Under the pieces are notes generated by a model, which worked only from the letters and a program-made list of their open reading frames with translations, did no database searches and was not told the origin of the DNA. Shown here one piece after another: positions 14,434 to 22,933 of a stretch of 26,818 nucleotides of DNA. A program made the translations under genes and the position numbers. Each line of letters starts with the position of its first letter. The stretch's first letter is position 1. Source of the stretch: an uncultured Demequina sp. (GTDB lineage: Bacteria; Actinomycetota; Actinomycetes; Actinomycetales; Demequinaceae); NCBI GenBank assembly GCA_937925595.1, contig CALALQ010000262.1, positions 1-26,818 on the forward strand. Reading direction: 5' to 3'.

Positions 14434-15803
14434 GGCCCATCACCGCGCAGTGGGTCGCAAACGCCGTTGGCGGCACCCTGGTGGCTGAGGTCGAGGCCAA
14501 GGTCACGAGCGTCGTCAAGGACTCCCGAGAGGTGACTCCGGGAGCGCTGTACGTGGCGTTCGTCGGCGAGCGAGTCGACGGTCACGACTTCGCAGGCGCC
14601 GCTCGCGATGCGGGTGCCACGCTGTGCCTGGTGCAGCAGCCGGTCGATGCTCCTCATGTGCTCGTCGACGACGTCGAGGCAGCGCTCGGAGCGCTCGCCC
14701 GCGCCTACCTCGCGCTGCTGCGCACCGAGGGAGACATCACGGTGATCGGCGTCACCGGCTCGAACGGCAAAACCACGACGAAGGACCTGCTGGCGCAGAC
14801 GCTTCCCGACGCGGTGGCCCCCGTGGGCAGCTACAATAACGAGATCGGCATGCCGCTCACGGTGCTCGCCGCGGATTCCACCACTCGCCATCTGGTGCTC
14901 GAGATGGGGGCGAGCGGCCCCGGGCACATCGCGTACCTCACGTCGATCGCTCCGCTGGATCTCGCGGTGGTGCTTACCGTCGGCTCTGCCCACGCCGGCG
15001 GCTACGACAGCCCCGATGGCATCGCCAAGGCCAAGGCCGAACTGGTGCAAGGCCTGGTTCCTGGGGGAGTGGCAATCCTCAATGCGGACGACGCTGCGGT
15101 CGCCGCGATGGCACCGCTCGCCCAGCACGTGGCCACTTATGGCCTCGCCTCCCGAGCCGACGTGCGCGCGACGCAGCTGAAGCTCGAGAAGGGCCGGCCG
15201 AGCTTTGTGCCCGTGGTGAATGGTGAGGCGGGGGACAGGGTCACCCTCACTCTCGTCGGCGAGCACCACGTGACGAACGCGCTCGCCGCGCTCGCTGTGG
15301 CGACCCAGTGCGGGCTGAGCGTCGACGACGCTGCGGCGCGCATAGCGTCGGCCCGTCCCGTGAGCGCACACCGCATGGCCGTCACCGAACGTGCTGACGG
15401 CATCACCATCATCGACGACTCGTACAACGCGAGCCCAGAGTCGATGAAGGCGGCGTTCCGCGCGCTGCTGGATGTGGCCGAGGGAGGGCGCACGGTCGCG
15501 GTGGTTGGCGAGATGCTCGAGATGGGTGACGCGTCACGAGACGCCCATTGGGAGCTTGGCCACCACGCGGTGCGCCTGGGAATCGACTACCTGCTCGTCG
15601 TGGGCGAGGGAGCCAAGCCCGCCTTCGATGCCGCGGTGCGCGAGGGTTCGTGGGGCGACGAGGCCGCGTTCGTCGCTACCATTGACGAGGCTCGCGACTA
15701 CCTCGCGGAACGGCTTGTTGAAGGTGACACCGTGCTCGTGAAGGCCTCGCATGGGACCGGGCTGTACGAACTTGCGGACGAACTTGTGAGGGGCACGGCA
15801 TGA
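14430..15803 (+). CDS. murF: UDP-N-acetylmuramoyl-tripeptide--D-alanyl-D-alanine ligase MurF
   Basis: Adds D-Ala-D-Ala to UDP-MurNAc-tripeptide, the last cytoplasmic peptide step before MraY. It has 457 residues, the usual length. Seen: the N-terminal VVKDSREVTPGALYVAF segment (28-44) characteristic of MurE/MurF, the P-loop GVTGSNGKTTTKD (107-119), SYNNEIGMPLTVL (also a MurF marker), LEMGASGPGHI with the catalytic Glu/Gly region, and DDSYNASPESMKAA in the C-terminal domain. The start overlaps the murE stop by 4 nt (ATGA), and the end overlaps mraY by 4 nt. No Ddl gene, which makes the D-Ala-D-Ala substrate, lies in this window. Confidence 0.98.
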   Translation: MRPITAQWVANAVGGTLVAEVEAKVTSVVKDSREVTPGALYVAFVGERVDGHDFAGAARDAGATLCLVQQPVDAPHVLVDDVEAALGALARAYLALLRTEGDITVIGVTGSNGKTTTKDLLAQTLPDAVAPVGSYNNEIGMPLTVLAADSTTRHLVLEMGASGPGHIAYLTSIAPLDLAVVLTVGSAHAGGYDSPDGIAKAKAELVQGLVPGGVAILNADDAAVAAMAPLAQHVATYGLASRADVRATQLKLEKGRPSFVPVVNGEAGDRVTLTLVGEHHVTNALAALAVATQCGLSVDDAAARIASARPVSAHRMAVTERADGITIIDDSYNASPESMKAAFRALLDVAEGGRTVAVVGEMLEMGDASRDAHWELGHHAVRLGIDYLLVVGEGAKPAFDAAVREGSWGDEAAFVATIDEARDYLAERLVEGDTVLVKASHGTGLYELADELVRGTA

Positions 15804-16888
15804 GGGCAGTAGTCGCGGCTGGCGGAATCGGCCTGCTGTTCGCGCTTCTTGCGACGCCGCTGTTCATCCGCTTCCTCACGAACCACCAGTGGGGTCAGTT
15901 CATCCGCCAAGACGGACCGGAGAGTCACTACGTCAAGCGCGGCACTCCCACGATGGGTGGCGTCATCATCATCGTCGCGACGCTGCTTGGCTGGATCGGC
16001 GGAAACCTCGCCACGGGGCGCACACCGGACGCCTCGTCGGTGCTCGTGCTGTTCCTCATGGTCGGTCTTGGCTTCGTGGGATTCCTCGACGACTATCTGA
16101 AGATCTCTCGCGAGCGTTCGCTGGGCCTGCGCGCGCGCTACAAGATCCTCGGCCAGGGCGTCGTGGGCATCACCTTCGGTGTGCTTGCCCTGCAGTTCCC
16201 CAATGACGACGGCGTCACTCCCGCGTCAACCGCGATCTCGTTCCTGAGAGACACCCCCGTGGACTTCGCGGTGTTCGCTCCCGCGGTGGCGCTCGTGCTG
16301 TTCATCATCTGGTCCAACTTCCTCATCACCGCGTGGTCGAACGCGGTGAACCTCACGGATGGACTCGACGGGCTTGCGACGGGAGCGGCGGTCATCTTCT
16401 TTGGCGCCTACGTGCTCGTGTGCCTGTGGCAGCTCAACCAGCGCTGCGGCATCACGACCAATGTCGCCCAGTGCTATGAGGTGCGCGACCCCCGCGACCT
16501 CGCGATCGTGTGCGCGGCCATTGCCGGCGCCTGCCTCGGCTTCCTGTGGTGGAACGCGAGCCCCGCGAAGATCTTCATGGGCGACACTGGCTCGCTCGCT
16601 CTTGGCGGCGCGATCGCTGGCATCACGCTGCTGACGCGCACCGAGCTGCTCGGCGTGATCATCGGCGGCCTGTTCGTGACGGTGGTTGCGAGTTCGGTCA
16701 TTCAGATCGGCTACTTCAAGATCAGCGGCGGCAAACGCATCTTCAAGATGGCCCCGCTGCATCATCACTTCGAGATGCTCGGCTGGGGTGAGGTCACGAT
16801 CGTGACTCGCTTCTGGATCATCGCCGGCCTGTGCGCGGGGCTCGGCATGGGCATCTTCTATCAAGAGTGGGTGTCCCAGCTCGCATGA
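15800..16888 (+). CDS. mraY: Phospho-N-acetylmuramoyl-pentapeptide-transferase MraY
   Basis: Integral membrane enzyme that transfers phospho-MurNAc-pentapeptide to undecaprenyl phosphate, making lipid I. Its 362 residues have about ten hydrophobic spans, as in the family. Key motifs seen: QDGPESHYVKRGTPTMGG (37-54), the Asp pair in FLDDYLK (95-101), the NAVNLTDGLDGLATG loop (181-195) with the Mg-binding Asp residues, FMGDTGSLALGG (the later catalytic Asp region), and the triple histidine in PLHHHFEMLGW. The start overlaps murF by 4 nt, and the end overlaps murD by 4 nt. The loop around 205-235 (LWQLNQRCGITTNVAQCYEVRD) with two cysteines is variable and typical of actinobacterial relatives. 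Confidence 0.98.
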   Translation: MRAVVAAGGIGLLFALLATPLFIRFLTNHQWGQFIRQDGPESHYVKRGTPTMGGVIIIVATLLGWIGGNLATGRTPDASSVLVLFLMVGLGFVGFLDDYLKISRERSLGLRARYKILGQGVVGITFGVLALQFPNDDGVTPASTAISFLRDTPVDFAVFAPAVALVLFIIWSNFLITAWSNAVNLTDGLDGLATGAAVIFFGAYVLVCLWQLNQRCGITTNVAQCYEVRDPRDLAIVCAAIAGACLGFLWWNASPAKIFMGDTGSLALGGAIAGITLLTRTELLGVIIGGLFVTVVASSVIQIGYFKISGGKRIFKMAPLHHHFEMLGWGEVTIVTRFWIIAGLCAGLGMGIFYQEWVSQLA

Positions 16889-18246
16889 TCGCCGGCAAGC
16901 GCGTGCTCGTACTGGGGATGGGCGTCGCTGGCACGAGCGCAGTCGCGGCGTGCCATGAGCTCGGCGCCACAGCGGTGACGGTCGACGCCAATGGCAGCGC
17001 GGACCACCTGAGCGTCACCGACCTCGATTTGAGTCAGTTCGATGTCGTCATGGCATCCGCCGCCTTTGCGCCCCATTCTGAGGCGATCCGGGCCTGCGAG
17101 GCTGCTGGCCTCGAGATCTGGTCGGAGATGGAATTTGCGTGGCGGATCCGCCGCCACGGTGTGCCGTGGGTGCTCGTCACGGGCACCAACGGCAAGACCA
17201 CCACCACGCAGATGGTGGGCGCGATCGCGGAGGCGGGCGGGCTCAACGTGCGCGTCTGCGGCAACATGGGCATCCCTGTGATCGAGGCGGCCCGTGCGGA
17301 GGCGGACCTCGTGGCCGTCGAGATCGCGAGCCTGCAGCTGCACTTCACGTCGACGCTGTCGCCGCATGCCGCCGTATGCCTCAATGCCGATGAGGATCAC
17401 CTCGACTGGCACGGCTCCATCGAGGCATACCGGGCGGACAAGGCGCGCGTCTACCAGCACGTGCAGGTCGCAGCCGTGTATCCCGCGGCGGATCGGCTCA
17501 TCGAGGAGATGGTCGAGGAGGCCGACGTTGTCGACGGCTGCCGTGCCGTTGGCGTCACGCTCGGCGTGCCGGGACTGTCCCAGCTGGGCATCGTCGAGGA
17601 TGTGCTTGTCGACAGGGCCTTCCACGAGGACCGCCGCACCCACGCGATCGAACTCGGCCACCTGTCCGACCTGCAGCACCTGGTGGCGGGAGCCGTCCCG
17701 CCGTACCTCGCGACCAATGCGCTCGCCGCCGCGGCGCTGTGCCGTGCGGTGGGCGTCGCACCCGAGGCGGTGCACGAGGGTCTCGCCGGATTCGCTCTGG
17801 ACCACCATCGGACGGCCTTCGTCGCCGAGATCGGCGGCGTGACCTACGTCGACGACTCCAAGGCCACCAACTCGCACGCCGTGAAGGCCGCCTTCGGCGG
17901 CTTCGGCGACGACTCCGTGGTGTGGATCGCGGGTGGGCTCGCGAAGGGACAGGAGTTCGGAGAGCTCATTGACGCCATCAAGGGCCGCCTGCACGCCGTG
18001 GTCCTCATCGGCGTGGATCAGGAGCCTCTCGCAAGCGCTCTCAGGGAACACGCCGCCGATATCCCGGTAGAGGCGATTGCCCCGGGAGACACTGTCATGG
18101 AGCGGGCTGTGCAGGCCGCTCGCTCGCTGGCACGGGCAGGGGACACGGTCCTGCTGTCACCGGCGAGTGCATCGATGGATCAATTCCGCGATTACGCGGA
18201 CAGGGGCACTGCGTTCGCCACTGAGGTGAGGCGCTTGGAGGGCTGA
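16885..18246 (+). CDS. murD: UDP-N-acetylmuramoylalanine--D-glutamate ligase MurD
   Basis: Adds D-glutamate to UDP-MurNAc-L-alanine. It has 453 residues. The N-terminal domain has a Rossmann-like VLVLGMGVAGTSA loop (7-19); the P-loop is VTGTNGKTTTT (98-108). Next come GNMGIPV, and EIASLQLHF where most MurD proteins read E(V/L)SSFQL, a mild deviation. Then come LNADEDHLDWHGS with the metal-site region, YRADKARVY with the carbamylated Lys, YVDDSKATNSHA and GLAKGQEF in the C-terminal domain, all diagnostic for MurD rather than MurC/E/F. The start at 16885 overlaps the mraY stop by 4 nt; an in-frame codon at 16831 lies inside mraY and would add 18 residues before the conserved beginning. The stop shares one base with the ftsW start. 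Confidence 0.97.
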   Translation: MIAGKRVLVLGMGVAGTSAVAACHELGATAVTVDANGSADHLSVTDLDLSQFDVVMASAAFAPHSEAIRACEAAGLEIWSEMEFAWRIRRHGVPWVLVTGTNGKTTTTQMVGAIAEAGGLNVRVCGNMGIPVIEAARAEADLVAVEIASLQLHFTSTLSPHAAVCLNADEDHLDWHGSIEAYRADKARVYQHVQVAAVYPAADRLIEEMVEEADVVDGCRAVGVTLGVPGLSQLGIVEDVLVDRAFHEDRRTHAIELGHLSDLQHLVAGAVPPYLATNALAAAALCRAVGVAPEAVHEGLAGFALDHHRTAFVAEIGGVTYVDDSKATNSHAVKAAFGGFGDDSVVWIAGGLAKGQEFGELIDAIKGRLHAVVLIGVDQEPLASALREHAADIPVEAIAPGDTVMERAVQAARSLARAGDTVLLSPASASMDQFRDYADRGTAFATEVRRLEG

Positions 18247-19463
18247 TGGTTGCCACGGCAGACGCCAGACCTCGCACTATGGCGTCCGCGTGGCAGTCGC
18301 CGGCCGCCACCTATTACCTGCTCGCAGCGTCGGCAGGGATCCTGCTCATCGTCGGCCTTGCCTCGGTGCTGTCGTCGTCATCGATCGACTCGCTCAAGGC
18401 CACAGGCGGCAACCCCTACGCGCTGTTCATCATCCAGCTTGCGGCGTTCACGATCGGCCTGGTCGCGATGGTGCTCGGCTCGCGGCTGCCCGTGGTGGCC
18501 TGGAAGCGACTCGCGCCTCCCATCCTGTTCGGCTCGATCGCGCTGCTCATGGTGGTGCTGACGTCAGGCATCTCCTCCGGCGGAAACCGGAACTGGATGA
18601 GGGTTGGCCTCGTGACCTTCCAGCCTTCCGAGGTCGCCAAGCTCGGTCTCGCGCTGTACCTGGGCATGGTGCTGTCGACGTTCCGCAAGAAGCTCACCAC
18701 CTGGAAGCAGATCCTGATCCCTGGCGGCATCATGTCCGGCGTCGTGATCGGCCTGGTGCTCGCCGGCCGCGACATGGGAACCGCGACGGTGCTCGCGATC
18801 ATCGTGTGCGCCGCGTACTGGATCGCAGGACTTCCCATCCGCTTCTTCGCGATGACCGCCGTGGTGCTCGGCGCGGGCATCGTCATGCTCATCGCCCAGG
18901 GAACAACACGCACCGCGCGCATCGCCACATGGCTCAACCCTGAGGGCTGCGACATCAAGGGAGACTGCCAGCAGACCACTCACGGCATCTGGGCGCTCGC
19001 CTCGGGCGGCATCTGGGGGCTCGGCCCCGGTATGAGCCGCGAGAAGTGGGGCGGCCTTCCCGTTCCGGACTCTGACTTCATCTTCGCGATCATCGGTGAG
19101 GAGTTCGGCCTCATCGGCACCCTGCTGGTCCTCTTTGCCTTCGGCATGATGGCCGTGGCCGTGAACCGCATCGTGCACCGCTCTCGCGACCCCTTCGTGC
19201 AGATCGCGGGCGGCGCAATCGGCGCGTGGATCGTGCTCCAGGCGTGCATCAACATCGCCGTGGTCGTTGGCCTGCTGCCCGTCACCGGACTGCCGCTGCC
19301 GCTTGTGTCCTCTGGAGGCTCATCGCTCATCGCGTCGATGGCCGCGGTGGGCGTGCTCATGGCCTTCGCGAGATCCGAACCCGGCGCGGCGGAGGCATTC
19401 GCCGCGCGGCCGTCCGTGGTGCGCCGCTCGCTCGCGGTCATCTCCAGGGGGCGGCGTGGCTAA
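18246..19463 (+). CDS. ftsW: Septal peptidoglycan glycosyltransferase FtsW
   Basis: SEDS-family polymerase that extends glycan strands from lipid II at the septum, partnered by FtsI. It has 405 residues and about ten membrane spans. Motifs seen: GGNRNWMRVG and FQPSEVAKL (112-133), AGRDMGTA (173-180), GLGPGMSREKWGGLP (258-272), the catalytic Asp277 in DSDFIFAIIGEEFG (E. coli Asp297 equivalent), and TGLPLPLVSSGGSSL near the end. An extracellular loop (230-245) carries Cys235 and Cys241, which could form a disulfide. The ATG overlaps the murD stop by one base (TGATG); no strong ribosome site is seen, so coupling is likely. The last 8 nt overlap murG. It is assigned FtsW rather than RodA by its place in the dcw cluster. 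Confidence 0.97.
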   Translation: MVATADARPRTMASAWQSPAATYYLLAASAGILLIVGLASVLSSSSIDSLKATGGNPYALFIIQLAAFTIGLVAMVLGSRLPVVAWKRLAPPILFGSIALLMVVLTSGISSGGNRNWMRVGLVTFQPSEVAKLGLALYLGMVLSTFRKKLTTWKQILIPGGIMSGVVIGLVLAGRDMGTATVLAIIVCAAYWIAGLPIRFFAMTAVVLGAGIVMLIAQGTTRTARIATWLNPEGCDIKGDCQQTTHGIWALASGGIWGLGPGMSREKWGGLPVPDSDFIFAIIGEEFGLIGTLLVLFAFGMMAVAVNRIVHRSRDPFVQIAGGAIGAWIVLQACINIAVVVGLLPVTGLPLPLVSSGGSSLIASMAAVGVLMAFARSEPGAAEAFAARPSVVRRSLAVISRGRRG

Positions 19464-20571
19464 TGTCGTCCTCGCCGGCGGAGGCAGCGGCGGCCACGTG
19501 AACCCGCTGCTCGCGACGGCAGAAGAGCTCATGGCGCGCGGCCACACCGTGACGGCCGTGGGCACCGCCCAAGGCATCGAGACCGAGCTGGTCCCACGTG
19601 CTGGCGTCGAGCTGCGCCTCATCGACCGCGTGCCGCTCCCGCGTCGTCCCAACCTCGACGCGCTGCGCTTCCCGGTCGCGTTCCGCCGCGCCACCGCCCA
19701 GTCACGCGAGCTTCTCACCACGGCACGGGCCGACGCTGTGGTGGGCTTTGGCGGCTACGTCTCCACCCCTGTATACAGGGCCGCTCGTCAGGCCGGCATT
19801 CCGGTGGTGGTGCACGAGGCGAACGCGAAGCCGGGATTCGCGAACAAGTACGGCGCCGAGTTCGCTGCGGCGGTGGCGACGACCTTCCCCGACACCGACC
19901 TCCCGCGCGGACACGTCACCGGCCTGCCGATGCGCGGCCAGATCAGCGACCTCGTGACGGCGATGAGCGACCCCGCCACGCGAGACGACCTGGTCGCCAA
20001 GGCTCGCGCCGCTCGCGGCTGGGCCGCTGACGCGAAGGTGCTGCTCGCCTTTGGCGGTTCGCTCGGTGCCGCGAGCATCAACGCGGCGGTCGCGGCCGCG
20101 GTGCCCACGCTTGTGGCCCGCGGCATCCACGTCATCCACCTCACCGGCATCGGCAAGGACGCTCCCGCGCAAGAGGCGAAGGCCGCGCTGCACGAGGACC
20201 ACCGTGACGCCTACCAAGTCCTCGAATACGCCCATGACATGGCGGACGCCCTTGCCGCGGCGTCGGCCGTGGTCTGCCGCTCTGGGGCCAACACGGTGAG
20301 CGAAGTGACCGCGCTGGGGCTGCCCGCGCTGTATGTGCCGCTGCCCATCGGCAATGGGGAGCAGGCGCTCAATGCGCGCTCCGCGGTCGCCGCCGGGGCC
20401 GCGCGACTCATCAGCGACGCGCAGCTCAGCGCGGACCGGATTGTGGCGGAGGCCGAGCATCTGCTCCTTGACGACGAGGCCGCCGCGTTGATGCGCAAGG
20501 CCGCAGCAGGAGTGGGCATCCCGGACGGCGCCTCTCGCCTCGCCGACCTCATTGAGGGGGTGCTGCGGTGA
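19456..20571 (+). CDS. murG: UDP-N-acetylglucosamine--undecaprenyl lipid I GlcNAc transferase MurG
   Basis: Peripheral membrane GT-B enzyme that adds GlcNAc to lipid I, making lipid II. With the GTG start at 19456 it has 371 residues, close to the family norm. Seen: the first glycine loop LAGGGSGGHVNPLLA (6-20), GFGGYVSTPV, HEANAKPGFANK (the acceptor-side motif usually written HEQN), the second glycine loop AFGGSLGAASIN, and the C-terminal CRSGANTVSEV and PLPIGNGEQALNA segments that bind UDP-GlcNAc. The start is fixed by the conserved ANVVLAGGGSGG beginning and an AGGGGG ribosome site; it overlaps the ftsW end by 8 nt. The open frame continues upstream inside ftsW but is not used. The end overlaps murC by 4 nt. 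Confidence 0.97.
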   Translation: MANVVLAGGGSGGHVNPLLATAEELMARGHTVTAVGTAQGIETELVPRAGVELRLIDRVPLPRRPNLDALRFPVAFRRATAQSRELLTTARADAVVGFGGYVSTPVYRAARQAGIPVVVHEANAKPGFANKYGAEFAAAVATTFPDTDLPRGHVTGLPMRGQISDLVTAMSDPATRDDLVAKARAARGWAADAKVLLAFGGSLGAASINAAVAAAVPTLVARGIHVIHLTGIGKDAPAQEAKAALHEDHRDAYQVLEYAHDMADALAAASAVVCRSGANTVSEVTALGLPALYVPLPIGNGEQALNARSAVAAGAARLISDAQLSADRIVAEAEHLLLDDEAAALMRKAAAGVGIPDGASRLADLIEGVLR

Positions 20572-21911
20572 GGTGGCACTTCATCGGGGTGGGCGGCTCC
20601 GGAATGTCTGCAGTCGCACGACTGGTCGCCGCCAAGGGAGTCGACGTCACGGGCACGGATCGCGGCGAGAGCCTGTATTTCCAGGCACTTCGTGATGCCG
20701 GCATGGACGTGCGGGTGGGACACGATGCTTCGCTCGTCGATGGCGCGGATGCCGTGGTGATCTCCACCGCGGTGCGCGAGACGAACGAGGAGCTGGCCCG
20801 CGCCCGCGAGCTCGGCATTCGGGTGCTGCACCGCTCGGAGGCGCTCGTGTGGGCGCTCGACGGCCTCGCCCTCGTCGCCGTTGCAGGCTCGCACGGCAAG
20901 ACGACGACCTCCGCGATGACGGCCTGGGCGCTGCACGGAGCGGGCGTCGACGCGAGCTTCGCCGTGGGCGCGAGAGTCTTTGGCGTGGAGGGAGCGGTGG
21001 CCGGCGGGTACGCGGGATCCGCCGGAATCGGCGTGGTTGAGGCCGACGAATCCGACGGCTCCTTCCTTCGCTACCACCCGCGCGTCGGCATCATCACGAG
21101 CATCGAGCCCGACCATCTCGACCACTACGGCACCGTCGAGAACCTCCACACGGCCTTCGGGGACTTTGCGCGCTCTTGCGAGATCCTCGTGGCGCACACC
21201 GCTGACCCCGTTGTCGCGAGCATCGCCGCCGACGCCGCGGCCGCCGGGGTGCGCGTGATCACCTATGGCACGGGGGAATCCTTCGACGTCGCTGTGGGGC
21301 CCGACGCTGTGACCGGCTTTGGCGCGACACACCCCCTTGCCGTGCCGCTGCCTGGTGCGCACAACCGCCTCAACGCCGCGGCAGCGTGGGCAGCCGCGGT
21401 GTCGATGGGCACCGATGACGCCCCCGTAGACGCGGCTCGCGCCGCCGAGGCGCTCTCGACCTTTGGGGGCACCGGCAGGCGCTTCCAGTTCCGCGGCGAG
21501 GCCGGGGGAGTGCGCGTCATCGATGACTATGCGCATCACCCCACGGAGGTGGCGGCCGTCATCTCCGCCGCTCGCGCCGCCGGAGCCGGGCACCTCGTGG
21601 TGCTGTTTCAGCCCGCGCTGTTCACGCGCACGCAGGTGCACGCGAAGAACTTTGCCGCGGCGCTCACCGTAGACGATGCCGACATCGTGCTCGCGCCGGT
21701 CCACGGAGACCGCGAGGACCCCATCCCTGGTGTGAACTCCGAGCTCATCGCGGACGCGATCCCCGGTGGGGCGACCGTCGCCGACTCCCTCGAGCACGCG
21801 GCGAGCATCGCGGCGCAGCGCGCGAGGCCGGGCACCACGATCCTCACCGTCGGCTCCGGCACCGTGACCAAGGCTCCAGACTGGATTCTCACCGAGTTGG
21901 AGCAGCGATGA
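20568..21911 (+). CDS. murC: UDP-N-acetylmuramate--L-alanine ligase MurC
   Basis: Starts stem-peptide synthesis by joining L-alanine to UDP-MurNAc. It has 447 residues. Seen: the N-terminal HFIGVGGSGMSAVA loop (4-17), the P-loop VAGSHGKTTTSAM (105-117; SHGKTTT is the MurC form), EADESDGSFL, SIEPDHLDHYG with the metal-site His, GAHNRLNAAAA, GTGRRFQFRGE, and the MurC marker DDYAHHPTEVAA. The following segment reads FQPALFTRTQ instead of the more common FQPHRYTRT. The start is a GTG overlapping the murG stop by 4 nt (GTGA); the end overlaps ftsQ by 4 nt. In this cluster, as in many actinobacteria, no murB or ddl follows murC. Confidence 0.98.
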   Translation: MRWHFIGVGGSGMSAVARLVAAKGVDVTGTDRGESLYFQALRDAGMDVRVGHDASLVDGADAVVISTAVRETNEELARARELGIRVLHRSEALVWALDGLALVAVAGSHGKTTTSAMTAWALHGAGVDASFAVGARVFGVEGAVAGGYAGSAGIGVVEADESDGSFLRYHPRVGIITSIEPDHLDHYGTVENLHTAFGDFARSCEILVAHTADPVVASIAADAAAAGVRVITYGTGESFDVAVGPDAVTGFGATHPLAVPLPGAHNRLNAAAAWAAAVSMGTDDAPVDAARAAEALSTFGGTGRRFQFRGEAGGVRVIDDYAHHPTEVAAVISAARAAGAGHLVVLFQPALFTRTQVHAKNFAAALTVDDADIVLAPVHGDREDPIPGVNSELIADAIPGGATVADSLEHAASIAAQRARPGTTILTVGSGTVTKAPDWILTELEQR

Positions 21912-22927
21912 GCACCCCGCGCCGCCCGGAGCGGCCCACTGTGCCCGCGTGGACTCGCGTCAACGAGGAGCCTCGAGACAAGCCCCGCGCTCAGCGCCCC
22001 ACCACTCCCAAGGCGAGCACGGCGACCAGGGAGGCACGCGGAAGGGGCCCCAAGCGAGAGGTGACGCGACAGGCCACGCCGCCGCAGCGTCGGGCAGGCG
22101 ACGCGATCAGTGACGCCGCCAAGGGAACCGCGAACGCGCTGGGAACCGTGCTCGAGCGCGCCAAGACCAAGGTCGTGGACCCAGCCCAGGTGAGGGACGA
22201 GCGGGAGCGAGAGCGGCGCTCGGCTCAGCGCAAGCGGCTCGCGATCACGTGGGGACGCAGGCTCGGCTACGTCATCATCGCCGCGGCGCTCGTGTGGGTG
22301 GTGCTGCTGTCGCCGGCGTTCGCGCTGGATCCTGAGAAGGTCACGGTGACCGGCTACGGCACCGTGGTTGACCCCACCGAGGTGCGCGAGGTCATTGATG
22401 CGCATGAGGGCGGGTCGCTCGCGACGCTGCGCATCGGCCACCTCGCGAGCGAACTGCAGGACATCCCTGGCGTGCGTCAAGCGCATGTGCAGCGCTCGTG
22501 GCCAGATGGCCTCACCGTGACTCTCGAGTCGCGGGAACCGGTCGCGGCGGTGCCGGAGCGCTCGGGGGGCTTCGCGTTCGTCGACGACGAGGGCGTGCAG
22601 GTGGGCAGAGCCGACTCCAAGCCCAAGGACCTGCCGGTCCTCAATGTTCCAGTCGACACGCCGGACAAGAAGGCGCTCATGGCTGCGCTTACGGTGATCA
22701 ACGCGATGCCGCCAGAACTCATGGCCCGCATCACTTCTATCAGCGCTCAGACGGCGGATTCGGTCTCGTTCAGCCTCAGCAAGGGACCCAAGGTGGAATG
22801 GGGAAGCGCGGAGGACAACGACGTGAAGGCTCAGGTGCTCACGGTGCTGCTGGAGTCCAAGCAGGCGGCAAAGGCGGACGTCATCGACGTTTCCGCCCCC
22901 ACCTTGCCGATCACGAAGAACGGCTGA
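21908..22927 (+). CDS. ftsQ: Cell division protein FtsQ
   Basis: Bitopic divisome scaffold that joins early and late division proteins. It has 339 residues: a long, basic, Pro/Arg-rich cytoplasmic tail (1-118), one membrane span (about 119-138) and an extracellular part. A POTRA domain follows the span (about 139-210: FALDPEKVTVTGYGTVVD at its start, then the IPGVRQAHVQRSWPDGLTV segment), and then the FtsQ beta domain with the conserved EREPVA-like LESREPVAAV and FVDDEGVQV. The tail is longer than in E. coli, which is usual for actinobacteria. The start overlaps the murC stop by 4 nt. Its stop lies 6 nt from the stop of the convergent secreted-protein gene. Usually ftsZ would follow directly; here it does not. 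Confidence 0.95.
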   Translation: MSTPRRPERPTVPAWTRVNEEPRDKPRAQRPTTPKASTATREARGRGPKREVTRQATPPQRRAGDAISDAAKGTANALGTVLERAKTKVVDPAQVRDERERERRSAQRKRLAITWGRRLGYVIIAAALVWVVLLSPAFALDPEKVTVTGYGTVVDPTEVREVIDAHEGGSLATLRIGHLASELQDIPGVRQAHVQRSWPDGLTVTLESREPVAAVPERSGGFAFVDDEGVQVGRADSKPKDLPVLNVPVDTPDKKALMAALTVINAMPPELMARITSISAQTADSVSFSLSKGPKVEWGSAEDNDVKAQVLTVLLESKQAAKADVIDVSAPTLPITKNG

Positions 22928-22933
22928 CGCGCC

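Noticed and set aside
16861..18051. A 396-codon open frame antisense to murD.
   Set aside because: Shadow frame rich in Asp, Val and Arg, opposite a gene with clear MurD motifs.
20211..21797. A 528-codon open frame antisense to murC and the end of murG.
   Set aside because: Both covered genes have full family motifs; the antisense product is low-complexity, with no ribosome site or domain.
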